Of a stretch of 64,000 bases of DNA, positions 52,691-63,262 are shown one piece after another. This stretch comes from Entamoeba histolytica HM-1:IMSS. Taxonomy: Eukaryota > Evosea > Mastigamoebida > Endamoebidae. Below the pieces are notes generated by a model. That model ran no database searches. It saw only the letters and a program-made list of their open reading frames with translations, and was not told the origin of the DNA. A program made the translations under genes and the position numbers. Positions within the stretch are counted from its first letter, which is position 1. Each line of letters begins with the position of its first letter. The stretch lies in NCBI RefSeq assembly GCF_000208925.1, contig NW_001914873.1, positions 62,001 to 126,000 on the forward strand. Direction: 5' to 3'.

Positions 52691-53575
52691 TTATTGGTGT
52701 TTGCATTCTTGGTCAGTTGCTTTTCTTTTAGGCTGACAATCTTGTGAGCAATCTTTTGTTCTTTTCCGTGGTTCATCATCTTCTTCGTCATAATAGCTAT
52801 CTTCATCCATTGATACATTATCATTAGCATCTAAATCATGCAACCTTTCTTTAAATGTTAACAAAGAAGATCCCATAAAACTTTTGATGTCATAAATACG
52901 ATTAAACCACAACATATACTCTTTAATGTCATCTTTGAGGAAGAAAGGAAGGAAAAAAGTAAAATCATTTACATCCATTTTTTCATAAGGATTAACTCCT
53001 TTCCAAACAAATGGTTGTATAATTTTAACTTCAGCACTATCATGAGAGTTAGAACCAATTTTACTGTTAAAGCTTAATTGAACAGAAACACTTTGTGGTT
53101 TCATGTATTGGTTTTCATCAAAATCAAATTGTATTGTTCTTTGGTGAAGAATAATTCCTTTTTCAGTGTCAGCTTTTAAATTATTATTTAATTGAATATC
53201 CTTTAAAGTTCTTAAAATTTCCTTATCACATTTCATATCTGATTCATCAGAAAGGTTTTCAATAATAAAAATTCTATGCCAAAAAGCAGGAATTCCTTTA
53301 AAGTGTTTTGATGGATTTGGACGTACTTTAATTGATGAACAGTCAACTGTTTTATCAGCCTGAGTAGTTCCATTAATAAGAGAGACAATCCTATCTGTGA
53401 TTGGTTTCTCAAGAGATAATAATTTTTGAGTTTGTTGAAAACGAGTTTCTATTGTTTTCATTTCTTCCATGTCCATTTTTTGTTGTATTTGTTTCAACGC
53501 AAAAATATTTTTTTGGACATTACTTGAGACTCGTTTTAAATAATTTTTATACCCAACTGGAATAACCTTAGCCAT
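52691..53575 (-). CDS. NAP/SET-family histone chaperone-like protein
   Basis: 294 residues from the ATG MAKVIPVG at 53575; the longer reading frame begins with TTG and is not preferred. A long dimerisation-type helix (about 15-65) is followed by the NAP core: IPAFWHRIFI (about 95-104), DKEILRTLKDIQLNNNL and TIQFDFDENQYMKPQ, all typical NAP1/SET positions, then NDFTFFLPFF. The C-terminus is acidic with Asp/Glu runs (about 250-268) and then turns basic and Cys-containing. NAP proteins deposit H2A-H2B or H3-H4 on DNA. The KRTKD and KRKATD stretches could be nuclear localisation signals. Confidence 0.85.
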   Translation of the reverse strand: MAKVIPVGYKNYLKRVSSNVQKNIFALKQIQQKMDMEEMKTIETRFQQTQKLLSLEKPITDRIVSLINGTTQADKTVDCSSIKVRPNPSKHFKGIPAFWHRIFIIENLSDESDMKCDKEILRTLKDIQLNNNLKADTEKGIILHQRTIQFDFDENQYMKPQSVSVQLSFNSKIGSNSHDSAEVKIIQPFVWKGVNPYEKMDVNDFTFFLPFFLKDDIKEYMLWFNRIYDIKSFMGSSLLTFKERLHDLDANDNVSMDEDSYYDEEDDEPRKRTKDCSQDCQPKRKATDQECKHQ

Positions 53576-54013
53576 TATCGTGTATTTGATGATTAAAGAG
53601 AAATGAAAGGGCAAATTATCAATGTTTAGTTTATTTTATTATTCTTTTTTACTATATTAAAAAACTATAATTTTATTTCAAAATAAAACTATACAATACT
53701 TCAATTTAAGATAAATTGTTTTTAATAACATACTTTATTATTTTCATAGAAATAGTAAAAGAAATTGAAAAAGTTAGATTCTTTATTTATGAGAATGATC
53801 AATAAAACATAAATAAAAATAAGAATATATTTTATCAAAGTCTTTAGTACTTCTTAAGAGAATAAACAAAAAGAAGAAATTTACAACTTTATTAAATCCA
53901 AGGGAGGGGGATGAAAAAAATAAGAATAGACATTTGAGTAGTTAAACATTAAATTAAAGAATTGAGATAAAAAAAGTATAAAGTAAAAATAAAAAACTAT
54001 ATTACGCAATTAT
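53576..54013. other. Intergenic spacer
   Basis: A 438-bp AT-rich spacer with a short G run (GGGAGGGGG) near 53902. It holds the promoter of the NAP-like gene and the 3' flank of the zinc-finger/TIG gene. Nothing else is visible. Confidence 0.6.
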
Positions 54014-55939
54014 TTATTGTGGAGTAGGGAGATTGTCAAATACCCTAACAGCATCAACACAACTATCTGATTGACCAAATTCATTTTCTATTCTTATTGT
54101 AACAAGTCCAACAGTTAAAGGTGGTAATATAATAATAATTTTAGTAGGAGATTTTGAAAGAACTTTTTTATCTTCTACTTTCTTATTTCTAACAAATACA
54201 ATTGGTTGATTACCAAAATTTTTTCCTTTTATTGTTAATTGTCCTCCTTTAGTAGAAAATGCACTTGGAGATAAACTTAATATTTCCATTTTAATATCCA
54301 TTGAGTCAATGTCTAATATTTCAAAATCATCTAAGTCATTAATGGATTTCCATCCATTAGTGTTTGTATTAATATTAAATTCCTGTATTGAACTTTGATC
54401 ATCTTGAATTTTTGGAAAATTATTTTCTTTTTTTTGTTCTTCAACTTGCTGGTCAGGTTTTTTAACAAAAAGAATTTCTTCATCTCCATCATCCTCCTCA
54501 CTACTTTCATCATCTTCAGTACTTTCTTCTTTTTTGTCATTGTCATTATTTTCATCATTTGATTCACTTGAACAATCTTCAAATACAAATAATTTCTTTT
54601 TTTCATCTTGTTGTTTAAATTCATTGTCTTTTATTTCTTTTTTATTTTCATCTTCCAAAGATTCAATCATATTATTATTTAAATTATTTGAGAGATTAAC
54701 ATTTGATTTAATAGAAGGAAGAGAAAGTTCATTTTGAGTATCATCGTTTTGTTTAAACTTTTTGAAGAAATTAGTTTTAACCCAATTAAAACTGTCTTTA
54801 TTATCAAGAGATTTTAATTGAGTTTGAACATTCAAATTATTATTAATATTAATAGAAGATACTTTAGAAGAAGAAGAATTAATATTATTTAAAGACAAAG
54901 AAGAATGTTTAATGTTATCATAAAAAATAGTATTAAAGAGTTGAACATTTCCATATTTTGTAATGAATTGAATATTAATATCAGGTTTAGAAGATGTTTG
55001 TTTAGGAATTTGAAGATAAATAAAGTTTTTATAAAAAGTAGGAATTGAATCAATTCCATTAATAATAACTTTCATTGAAGGATCAATATTTTCTGCAATA
55101 ATTTTAAGAACACCACCATTAGATGAAATAACAGTATTTTCTAATTCAATAATTTCAAATTGTTTATTTCTATCTTTAATTTCTTCTAATTTTTTTTCAT
55201 CAATTTCAATTTCTTTAGAAAATAATTGAGCAAAAGTAATTGCTTTAAGAACTTTTTCTTTATTAAACATTGACCAAATATAAAATAAATTTTGTATAAT
55301 TCTTTTTTCTGCTTCTGATTTACTTATAAAATTTTTCATCAATTCTTTTAATTCATTTACTTTTTTTAAAACAATTTGAAATTCTCTTAATCTTTCTTTA
55401 CATTCTTTTAAAAAATTTTCATCATTTAATCCTTCTACTCCTTCAAATGCTTTCATTGTTCTAAATGTTTCATCAAATAATAATAATGTTTTTGTTACTT
55501 TTAAATGTATTAAAACTACTTCTTTATCTTCTCCTTCTTTAATTTTTTGTTCAAACCAATTCGTTTGTTCCATTCGTTCAAAACATTCCGAACATAACAT
55601 ACATAATGTAATATCATAATTCCCATTATCAATTGTATAAGTTTGTCTACAATTGGAACAAATATATATTCCACATGCACAACATGTTATTCCTCCAATA
55701 ACGGTTCCTCCACAATTACCACATGTTTGAACTGAAAAACTCCATTCACTTTTTTGTGGTATTTGTTTTGTTGTAATTATTTGTTTAATTATTCCACTTA
55801 TCTTTTCTGTTCGTTGATGTTCAACTGTTCTATATCCATTCCTTGCATTAACAAATTGACTTGAAAAGTCTCGTTGTGGAAGTGTTAATATTGTTCGTTT
55901 CTGTGTGATAAAGTGAAATTCTCTTTTAGGTTCTTCCAT
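54014..55939 (-). CDS. FYVE-like zinc finger plus IPT/TIG domain protein
   Basis: 641 residues. A cysteine cluster at about 73-119 (C73/C76, C86/C87/C89, C94/C97, C113/C116/C119) forms a FYVE/RING-like treble-clef zinc finger without the canonical RRHHCR basic motif. A helical region follows (about 120-260). Two beta-sandwich stretches look like IPT/TIG folds: about 265-345 (NGGVLKIIAENIDPSMKVII) and about 550-635 (SPSAFSTKGGQLTIKGKNFG, then TVGLVTIRIENEFGQSD). Between them is a low-complexity Asn/Ser then Asp/Glu-rich linker. TIG folds occur in surface receptors and transcription factors; absence of a signal peptide points to a cytosolic or nuclear protein. Confidence 0.75.
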   Translation of the reverse strand: MEEPKREFHFITQKRTILTLPQRDFSSQFVNARNGYRTVEHQRTEKISGIIKQIITTKQIPQKSEWSFSVQTCGNCGGTVIGGITCCACGIYICSNCRQTYTIDNGNYDITLCMLCSECFERMEQTNWFEQKIKEGEDKEVVLIHLKVTKTLLLFDETFRTMKAFEGVEGLNDENFLKECKERLREFQIVLKKVNELKELMKNFISKSEAEKRIIQNLFYIWSMFNKEKVLKAITFAQLFSKEIEIDEKKLEEIKDRNKQFEIIELENTVISSNGGVLKIIAENIDPSMKVIINGIDSIPTFYKNFIYLQIPKQTSSKPDINIQFITKYGNVQLFNTIFYDNIKHSSLSLNNINSSSSKVSSININNNLNVQTQLKSLDNKDSFNWVKTNFFKKFKQNDDTQNELSLPSIKSNVNLSNNLNNNMIESLEDENKKEIKDNEFKQQDEKKKLFVFEDCSSESNDENNDNDKKEESTEDDESSEEDDGDEEILFVKKPDQQVEEQKKENNFPKIQDDQSSIQEFNINTNTNGWKSINDLDDFEILDIDSMDIKMEILSLSPSAFSTKGGQLTIKGKNFGNQPIVFVRNKKVEDKKVLSKSPTKIIIILPPLTVGLVTIRIENEFGQSDSCVDAVRVFDNLPTPQ

Positions 55940-56244
55940 TGTAATTATTTTTAGTTCATATTATTTTTTTTAAATCATTCTTTTCTTTAAAATCTTTTTA
56001 AGACTCTTTCAAATAAATTTTTTATTAAAAATAAATGATATACCTACTATTTTCTATTATATGTAATTAAAAGAACCAAAAAGCAAATAGCAAATGACTT
56101 TAAAATTTATTTTGATGCCAAAATACCTCTTTATAAAGAATAAAAATGAAAATAAAAATTTTATATCAAAATATTAAATATAACAAAAAAAAAAAATAAA
56201 AAAACAAAAAAGAAAAACAAACAATAAAATATAAAAGATAAAAC
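55940..56244. other. Divergent promoter spacer
   Basis: A 305-bp AT-rich spacer between two divergent genes. Its right end is a run of A-rich sequence before the ATG at 56245. Nothing else was seen. Confidence 0.6.
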
Positions 56245-57615
56245 ATGGAAGAAGAAGAACAATTTAATGAATTTTTTCAACGACTTATTGAAATCAATTC
56301 AAATGAATCTTTTCAAAAATACAAGAAAGTAACTAAAACAGAAAAAGAAAGTATTGAAAGTAATTATTTAAAAAATAATATGAGAAGAATACCTATTGAA
56401 GGAATTATTAAAGAATTAAATAACATAATTAAAATAGAAGGAGAAATTGTTCCATATGGATCATCATATTTTGATTTTTTTGATGGGAAATCAGATATTG
56501 ATATAACAATATTAACAACAGACAAACCTAATTTATTTAAATACAATCAAAATGATAATAATGATGAAATAATTAAACAATATTATAATATAAATAAAAA
56601 TAATAATATTTCAATTATTTATCAATTATTTAAAATATTAAATAATACTTCAAACGATTTAAATAAAAATATTACAGATATTCAAATAATAGACAAGGCA
56701 TTAGTTCCTATTATTAATTGTAAAATAAAAGGATATGAAATTGATATTTCAATTAATAATTATGAAGGTTGGTATAATAGTGAATTAATTAAAACTTATT
56801 ATTCAATTCATCCAAAAATTAGAAGTTTCATTTATTTTATTAAACAATTTCATAAAGAAAATAAATTAATTAATCCAAAAAATGGAATGTTTAATAGTTT
56901 TACAATTATATTATTAGTTATTAATTTTCTTATTCAAAATGATTATTTACCTGAATTACAAAATGAAAATGATATAAAAAAAGAATGTACAAAACAACAT
57001 ATAATTCATAAATATTCATCTTTATGTGATAAACAAAATGTAATGTGGTATGATTGTTATTATTGCTTTTCTAAATATAGATTCATTTGGGACTCTATTT
57101 CTTTAAAAAATCTTTTCATCCATTTTCTTCATTTTTATATTTCTTTTGATTATTCACAATTAATTTCTATTAATCCTTCTTTCTTTAAATCAAATAATTC
57201 TTTTCTTTTGAATTCTAATTTATCTATAATATCTCCTTTCCTTCCTTTCTTAAATTTAACTAGAAGATTTGACAGTCAATTAATTCAATTACAAAATTGT
57301 TATCTTTCATTCTATCAAAAACAAATTCATATAAATTCTTCTTCTGTTTTTGCTGCTTCATTTAATAATACAATTCATTCAGTTCTTAAAGAATTAAAAA
57401 AATATAATCCATCAATTATTATTTCTTATTATATAAAACAGTCAATTGGTGGAATTGTTTTTATTCAATTATCTTCTCCAGAAAGTTATATTCAATTAAA
57501 ATTAGACTCTTTAACTCATAAATTAAATTCTATTTCTTTTATTCTTCCATTTGATTCAAAAATTATTACTTATAATCCTCTTTCGACAATAGCAATAAAA
57601 TATATTCCAAAGTAA
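56245..57615 (+). CDS. Non-canonical poly(A)/poly(U) polymerase-like nucleotidyltransferase
   Basis: A 456-residue member of the Cid1/GLD-2/Trf4 group. The catalytic signature is PYGSSYFDFFDGKSDIDITI (about 72-91), with the G-S helix and the DxD metal pair. The third acid lies in YEIDISINN (about 169-177). A PAP-associated segment follows, LINPKNGMFNSFTIILLVIN (about 209-228), where such enzymes have a conserved S-Y/F pair. Such enzymes add A or U tails to nuclear or cytoplasmic RNAs; which nucleotide is used cannot be told from the sequence. There is no RNA-binding domain beyond the core. Asn runs in the insert (about 95-115) reflect AT bias. Confidence 0.85.
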   Translation: MEEEEQFNEFFQRLIEINSNESFQKYKKVTKTEKESIESNYLKNNMRRIPIEGIIKELNNIIKIEGEIVPYGSSYFDFFDGKSDIDITILTTDKPNLFKYNQNDNNDEIIKQYYNINKNNNISIIYQLFKILNNTSNDLNKNITDIQIIDKALVPIINCKIKGYEIDISINNYEGWYNSELIKTYYSIHPKIRSFIYFIKQFHKENKLINPKNGMFNSFTIILLVINFLIQNDYLPELQNENDIKKECTKQHIIHKYSSLCDKQNVMWYDCYYCFSKYRFIWDSISLKNLFIHFLHFYISFDYSQLISINPSFFKSNNSFLLNSNLSIISPFLPFLNLTRRFDSQLIQLQNCYLSFYQKQIHINSSSVFAASFNNTIHSVLKELKKYNPSIIISYYIKQSIGGIVFIQLSSPESYIQLKLDSLTHKLNSISFILPFDSKIITYNPLSTIAIKYIPK

Positions 57616-57787
57616 TTTATATTTTATTTCTATATTTCTGTGTTTCTTTTTCATCTTTTTCTTTTTTAGACTCTTTCTATTTTTATCTTCTAATCTAAAA
57701 AAATTATTTTAAAAATTTTAAATTTAAAAAAATTAAAAAAACTAAAAAACAAAAAATTGAAACTGAAAAAAAAAACAAATAAATCAA

Positions 57788-58144
57788 ATGAGTAAAAAAG
57801 GAACTACTCATATAGAAAAGAAAGGAGAAGAACAAGAAGAGTCTTTTATTAAAGTATTATTAACAAGCTATTCTAAAGAAACCCCTTCTCGATTAAAGAT
57901 GATTGATTGTTTCCTTATTTATCAATTAATAACAGCTGCACTTGTATTAGTTTATGGATTTTTCTTCTGTCATAATCCATTAAATGCTTTTCTTGCTGCA
58001 TTATTTTCATGTGCAGGTATGTTTGTCTTTACAATGTCTTTAAGGCTTCATGAAAGTGAAGAAGGTTCATCTAAAAAATACTTCGTTGAATATGTGTTTT
58101 GTGTGATTCTTTTACAACTTTCTGTTGCCAATTTCCTTGGGTAA
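57788..58144 (+). CDS. DAD1: Oligosaccharyltransferase subunit DAD1/OST2
   Basis: A small integral ER-membrane subunit of the oligosaccharyltransferase that transfers N-glycans to nascent proteins. 118 residues with three spans (about 40-58, 60-82, 97-117). Signatures: FLIYQLITAALVLVYGFFF, NPLNAFLAALFSCAGMFVFT, SLRLHESE and the terminal LLQLSVANFLG, which corresponds to the invariant NF.G end of DAD1. The length is exactly typical. The start is the only ATG before the domain. Confidence 0.95.
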   Translation: MSKKGTTHIEKKGEEQEESFIKVLLTSYSKETPSRLKMIDCFLIYQLITAALVLVYGFFFCHNPLNAFLAALFSCAGMFVFTMSLRLHESEEGSSKKYFVEYVFCVILLQLSVANFLG

Positions 58145-58274
58145 TTTATCACTTTTCTTTCTCCTCCATTTTACTATTCTTTAATAATTTTTTTACTATT
58201 TTTTATAGTTTAATTATACAAATAGTTTTTTTTTTGTGAAAATTAAAAAAATTAAACTATTTTAAAACTATTAA

Positions 58275-60275
58275 TTAAACCATTTCATCCATTGCAACAA
58301 TTTCAGAAATTTCAGGTGGATTATAACGTTCTGGATTAAGTCTTCGTAATAAGAAACGGGTTTGTTTATTATCAGCAGAAGCTATTGCCATAATAAATTG
58401 ATTATAATAGGCTTTATAATTATCTAATTCAAGATTAACACGATCTTCCATTTCTTTTAAAGTTAATAAAAATTGAGAAATGTGTTGTTTATTAAATTGT
58501 TGACGATAAATTTCATCAGAAATGATAGCAATAAATGCATTTAATTTTTCTACAGCATTAGAAATAAATCCAATGATAGAATTTAAAATAGTATTTACTT
58601 TATCATTACTTATATATAATACTTTACATATTTCTTCTACATATGCTCCATGAATAGATGATAATCCATAAAGATCTACAGCAGATTTCCATGCATCTTC
58701 AAAATGAACATAACATTCTTTCATATGTACATATGCATATTCTTCTAAAGCATCCATAAATTTTGCACATTCTCCAAATTTAATTCTAAAATGATGTAAA
58801 AATAATGGAAGTCCATTTATTTGAGAAGCCAAAATAAAAAATGGAAACATATTACGATATGCTTTATCAATAGAAATTGACATACATTTAATTTTCCAAA
58901 GAAACTTAAAAATTTCATTATATTTTTGAATATGGTTATCAGTAATAATTAATTGTAATGGTTCAGGAAGTTCATAATGAAGTAAAATATCTGTTTCTAT
59001 TTGATTAACTTCTTGACCTTTACATATACAATGAAGACGTTCAGGTATTGTATTTGTCACAGTTAATGCTGCATGAAAATATGAATTTAAATCAACTTGA
59101 CTTAATGGACCATTAACTAAAGCTTGAGACAAAGAGTCAATAAATGTATTTGCAAAATCTCCTCTAAAGAGTAATATGTATTGTTTAATATTTTGAGTAT
59201 GTATTAATGGTGTATATTTTTCTGTTAATAATTTTACTGCTTTTTGGTGTGCCATTGTATTTAAAGAATGAATTAATGATGGTAAAGTTGGTGATGAAAT
59301 AATGAACTCATTTTTATTTGATTCAATTAATGAAATTAAATCAGAAATATCTTCACCTTCTTTTTGTAAGAAAGTAGTTGCTTCACCAACAAATTTAATA
59401 TCATTTTTATAAGAATTAAGAAAAGAAGGAACTAATTGATTTTGTAAATACGTTGTTTCAAGTAATGATGGTGTAGATTTTAATGTTAAGAAAAAGTCAT
59501 GAAAAGGGTCATTAAAAGTTCCTTGAAGAACCCAATCATATATCATATTATAAATTGGTATTGTACCATTCTGTAACATTCTTATACATATCTTTTTTCT
59601 TGTTTGATATGGAGAATGTGTTTGTTCATCAAGGTATGTTAATAATTGACCTCCTTTAACTAACATACATTGATCTATAATATCGGTTAATGTAATGATA
59701 ATATCTTTACACCATAATCCATGACGATACATATCAAGAATTGTAATCATTTCTGAATGATGTAACTCTGAATCAATATGTGCAATGTATTGATAATATT
59801 CACTAATAATGTCATTCGCTGTACAACATACTGAACGTTGTACAAAACTTTGTGGATTAAAAAAAACTCTTTTGTTATTCAATTTAATTAATAATTTTGA
59901 TACTTCAGAAAGTAATGGAACAACCTCTAGTGTTAGTGGAGGAAATTTATTATTTTTTAATAAATATAATGGTGGAATTCCTTGTAACATAAAAATCATA
60001 TCTTGTAATGTTTGTTCTTCAGTCACTTCAATACCTTCATCTTGAACTTCTTCAATAATGTTTTCAGTCATTTTAAATACAGCATTTTCTTTAATATTAC
60101 TATCTTTATCAATTTCAATACTTTCATGTTCTTCAATTTCATTATCTTCTTTTATTTTCTCTTCATTTTCATTAGGTTCAAGCTGAATAGAAGATATTTG
60201 TAAGTCTTTATCACTTTCCATTTTCTTACTATTTTTATTAGTTTTTTTTTCTATTTTTTTTTTATTTTCTTTCAT
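58275..60275 (-). CDS. Gamma-tubulin complex component (GCP2/GCP3, Spc97/98 family)
   Basis: 666 residues. Part of the gamma-tubulin complex that nucleates spindle microtubules, which are intranuclear in Entamoeba. A charged N-terminus (about 1-75) is followed by the N-terminal GCP fold: GGQLLTYLDEQTHSPYQTRK, then MIYDWVLQGTFNDPFHDFFL, the classical GRIP1 region. The C-terminal half has PEPLQLIITDNHIQKYNEIF, FLWKIKCM and HFRIKFGECAKFMDALEEY, matching the gamma-tubulin-binding GRIP2 region. It is shorter than human GCP2/3 (about 900), and I cannot decide between the two. A second Met at residue 19 is an alternative start. Confidence 0.88.
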   Translation of the reverse strand: MKENKKKIEKKTNKNSKKMESDKDLQISSIQLEPNENEEKIKEDNEIEEHESIEIDKDSNIKENAVFKMTENIIEEVQDEGIEVTEEQTLQDMIFMLQGIPPLYLLKNNKFPPLTLEVVPLLSEVSKLLIKLNNKRVFFNPQSFVQRSVCCTANDIISEYYQYIAHIDSELHHSEMITILDMYRHGLWCKDIIITLTDIIDQCMLVKGGQLLTYLDEQTHSPYQTRKKICIRMLQNGTIPIYNMIYDWVLQGTFNDPFHDFFLTLKSTPSLLETTYLQNQLVPSFLNSYKNDIKFVGEATTFLQKEGEDISDLISLIESNKNEFIISSPTLPSLIHSLNTMAHQKAVKLLTEKYTPLIHTQNIKQYILLFRGDFANTFIDSLSQALVNGPLSQVDLNSYFHAALTVTNTIPERLHCICKGQEVNQIETDILLHYELPEPLQLIITDNHIQKYNEIFKFLWKIKCMSISIDKAYRNMFPFFILASQINGLPLFLHHFRIKFGECAKFMDALEEYAYVHMKECYVHFEDAWKSAVDLYGLSSIHGAYVEEICKVLYISNDKVNTILNSIIGFISNAVEKLNAFIAIISDEIYRQQFNKQHISQFLLTLKEMEDRVNLELDNYKAYYNQFIMAIASADNKQTRFLLRRLNPERYNPPEISEIVAMDEMV

Positions 60276-60893
60276 TCTTTATAATTTAAACAATTCTTTT
60301 GTATTATTGTATTATTCTCTTCACTCTTTTCATGAATAAGATAAGATATAATCTACTTAAATAAAACTTTTTCTTTACTTTAAATAATCCCTTTAAAGGT
60401 TTCTTCAAATTTAAGAATAAATTTCACTTGATATAATATTTTTTTCAATGATAATTTAACTCTCCTTTAATTTTATTTGAATAAACTAGATTTTGTAATA
60501 ATTATTTTTATTGTTAATAATGACAAAATTTCTGGTTGTTATTTAATGCATTTTTTCTTTTATTCTGTTTTTGAATTGATAGTACATAACTCTTTAGTTT
60601 TTACTCTGTCAAATACCATTACATTACTATTTTTTGTGTGTTGTTAAACTTTTTGACTACTCATCACACTTATTATAATCATCTACCTTTAGTTTATTGT
60701 TAACACAATATACATCCCTCTCTTTTCCATTAAGTTTTATTGAAAAAAATCGTAGATATTTCTTTAAACAAAACAAATTTAAAATTTGTTGGTGGGTTTA
60801 TTTATCAAATAGAGTTAGAAAGGGATTATCGAATCAGAACATAACTTCCTTTTGTGACTAGAAAAAAAAAAGAAATAAAAACGAAAGAAGAAT
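60276..60893. other. Intergenic spacer
   Basis: About 620 bp containing the GCP-gene promoter and the 3' flank of the phosphatase gene. No ORF and no recognised RNA. Confidence 0.6.
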
Positions 60894-61367
60894 TTAATTA
60901 ATAAGTTTTCCTTCTTCTAGTTTAATGATTAAATTCTCACAAGCATCTTCAAGAATATCAATGACTCGATGAAAACCTTTTTCTCCACCATAGTAAGGGT
61001 CAGGAACTTCAGTTGTTTTAATAGTAGTACAAAAATCAACCATTTTGAATATTTTTTGTTTATATTGCTCAGGACATCTATCAAGTAATTCGTAATAATT
61101 ATCATTATCCATTACAAAAATGTAATCAAAGTTTTTGAAATCAGACGAAACAACAGGTCGTGAAATTGAATCAACTTGATAACCTCTTGACTTTCCTACT
61201 TTTCTCATTCGAGAATCAGCTTGTTGTCCTTCATGATATGAACATGTTCCTGCAGAGTCACATATATATTTTTCAGTTAGGTGATGATTTTGAATTACTT
61301 TTTTCATAACTGCTTCTGCAGCAGGAGATCGACAAATGTTGCCTAAACATACAAACAACAACTTCAT
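60894..61367 (-). CDS. Low-molecular-weight protein tyrosine phosphatase
   Basis: A cytosolic cysteine phosphatase removing phosphate from tyrosine or small phosphoesters. The 157-residue length is the family standard. The P-loop CLGNICRS places the nucleophile at C7, with a second cysteine at C12 and R13. The general acid is D113 in VPDPYYGG. DSAGT (37-41), MRKVGKSRGYQVD and FVMDNDNY are all in their usual places. A single-domain enzyme without extension. It is 100 bp downstream of the predicted pseudokinase, on the same strand. Confidence 0.96.
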   Translation of the reverse strand: MKLLFVCLGNICRSPAAEAVMKKVIQNHHLTEKYICDSAGTCSYHEGQQADSRMRKVGKSRGYQVDSISRPVVSSDFKNFDYIFVMDNDNYYELLDRCPEQYKQKIFKMVDFCTTIKTTEVPDPYYGGEKGFHRVIDILEDACENLIIKLEEGKLIN

Positions 61368-61467
61368 GAGAATAGTTTAATTCAAAATGAAAAGAAAACC
61401 CTTCTTATAGGAAATAATATGAGACAAAAATGAAAAAAAAAGTTTGAAATTCAAGGAAACAATAGAT

Positions 61468-62756
61468 TTACTGTGAATAATCCTTGATAATATCATTTAA
61501 TTTAGATACTATCACATCAAATCGTGGACGTTTGCTTTGGTCTTGATCCCAACACTTTTCTATTAATTCAGCAATACCATTTGGGAAGGGTTTATCTAAT
61601 GGAAGTCTTTCTCCACTTACTACTTTTTGTTGAATTTGTGCATTAGACAAATCACCATATGGTATTTCATTTGTAAAGATATGATACATTGTCATTCCAA
61701 ATGAAAACACATCAATAGGAAGTCCATGTTCTTTTAATTCCATTACTTCTGGTGCCATATATTGGTATGTTCCTGGTGATTTTTTAATCAATTCTCCTTT
61801 CTTTAATTTATAAATTGTAGTTAAATCATGTAATTTAACTGTACATTTTCCTTCATTTGTAATATCATGATGTACAATTCTTAATTTACTTGGTTTAACA
61901 TTACGATGAATAATGTTATGTTGTGAAAGATAAAGAAGAGCATTAGCACAATCACTACAACATCTTAATAAGAATGGAACAGCCATTTTTTCTTTTTCCA
62001 TTAAACTTTGAAGATCAGTAACTGTATCTCCATCAAGTAAAATAGTAGAAGATGATAATACAATTCCTGCCATACCAAGAATTGCAGGATGATGAATATC
62101 TCTATAAACACTTTGAATAAATTCATAGTCTTGTTTTTCAAATTCATCTTTTACATTATATTTGAATGCAACAACACTTTCATTTTTTACCATAGATAAT
62201 ACTCCATTAATCATTCCAACTCTAAATTGTTCATCATCTGATGACTTTACTAAGTCTTTTTCATTATAAGCAGGAACAACACCTTCTAATTGGAAACGAA
62301 GTGCTCGTTGAATACTTTCACCTCCTATTAATGATTTTTTCTTTAAAGAAAATTGAACTTGACCAGTTAATCCCATTGTAGCATAATGACGAAATACTAA
62401 TGTAATTTTTATTTGAATTCTTTCTCCTTTTTTAATAGTAAACTTACTTTCATCAACAGTTAATTCATATTTTGGTGATTCACCAGTTGTTACTGTCAAT
62501 TTATAAGTGTTGTCTGTGTTATTATAAAAACCAATAGTTTCACTTAATGGAATACCTTGAATAGCATAATTACTTCCAAATGTAAGTTTTTCAACTTTCT
62601 AATAAGACGTAAGTCTGAATTATTGTTATATCTACTTCAAGAATAAAAATTATTATTAAAAAATAAATAAAAACAAACAGGTTCAAGTGTTAAAGGAAAC
62701 TCTTCATCAAAGATAGTAGAAATAGAATTAGATAGTGGTTGTCCACGTGATGACAT
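61468..62756 (-). CDS. Predicted pseudokinase with N-terminal beta-rich module (two exons)
   Basis: Exon 1 62756-62679 (26 codons), intron 62678-62599 (80 bp, GTTTGT...TAG, phase 0), exon 2 62598-61468; 402 residues. Residues about 27-120 form a beta-rich module also found before the kinase of the TMK at 23458-26622 (ESPKYELTVDESKF against DNPKYVFHFNPQVT). The kinase-like domain (about 150-400) keeps the VAIK-type lysine (AFKYN, K172) but has no clear glycine-rich loop. HRD is replaced by HRN (N259), and DFG by DLT (D284 kept). APE, DVFSFG and the C-lobe arginine are normal. Loss of the catalytic Asp predicts little or no phosphotransfer; a scaffold or regulator of TMK-type kinases is inferred. 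Confidence 0.85.
62599..62678 (-). other. Intron of predicted pseudokinase gene
   Basis: The minus strand starts GTTTGTTTTTATT and ends TTATTAG, phase 0. Downstream the frame has no ATG at the domain start, so exon 1 with its ATG at 62756 is required. Confidence 0.85.
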
Positions 62757-63262
62757 AGTTTTTTTTAATAATTAGTTTTTTTTTATTTTTAGATGTAACT
62801 AATAAAAGTATCTTTTCTTAAACTATAATTTGTCAATTTGGAAGTAGAAGAACAAGATTTCTAAAAATACTTATTTTAATATAAAATAAAAGAAAATCTT
62901 TAGGCATTTTAATCAATAATGTGACCATATATATAAATTATCTTATAAATTACTAAAATATTTTTTATTATTTTAAGTAGAGTAATTCCTACTTTTTTAT
63001 GTAAAAAAAAATATCATAGTTTGCCGTTAGTTTTAGTGAACGGATAACAAAGAGTTTCTTATCATAGAATGAACAATACAAAGAAAATACTTATTTAATA
63101 GTTTTAATATAAAACAAATATAAGTAATTATATATATTTGATGTTTAATGATATAACTTTTATAAGAGAATAAATGAAAAGGAAAAGAATGAAAGTAAAA
63201 TAAATAAATATTATTTTATTATAATTTTAAGGGTTTTAAATAAAACTTAAAAAAAATTAAAA
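62757..63262. other. Divergent promoter spacer
   Basis: About 500 bp, very AT-rich. A small inverted repeat, CCGTT/AACGG, occurs at about 63022-63043. Otherwise nothing is visible. Confidence 0.55.
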
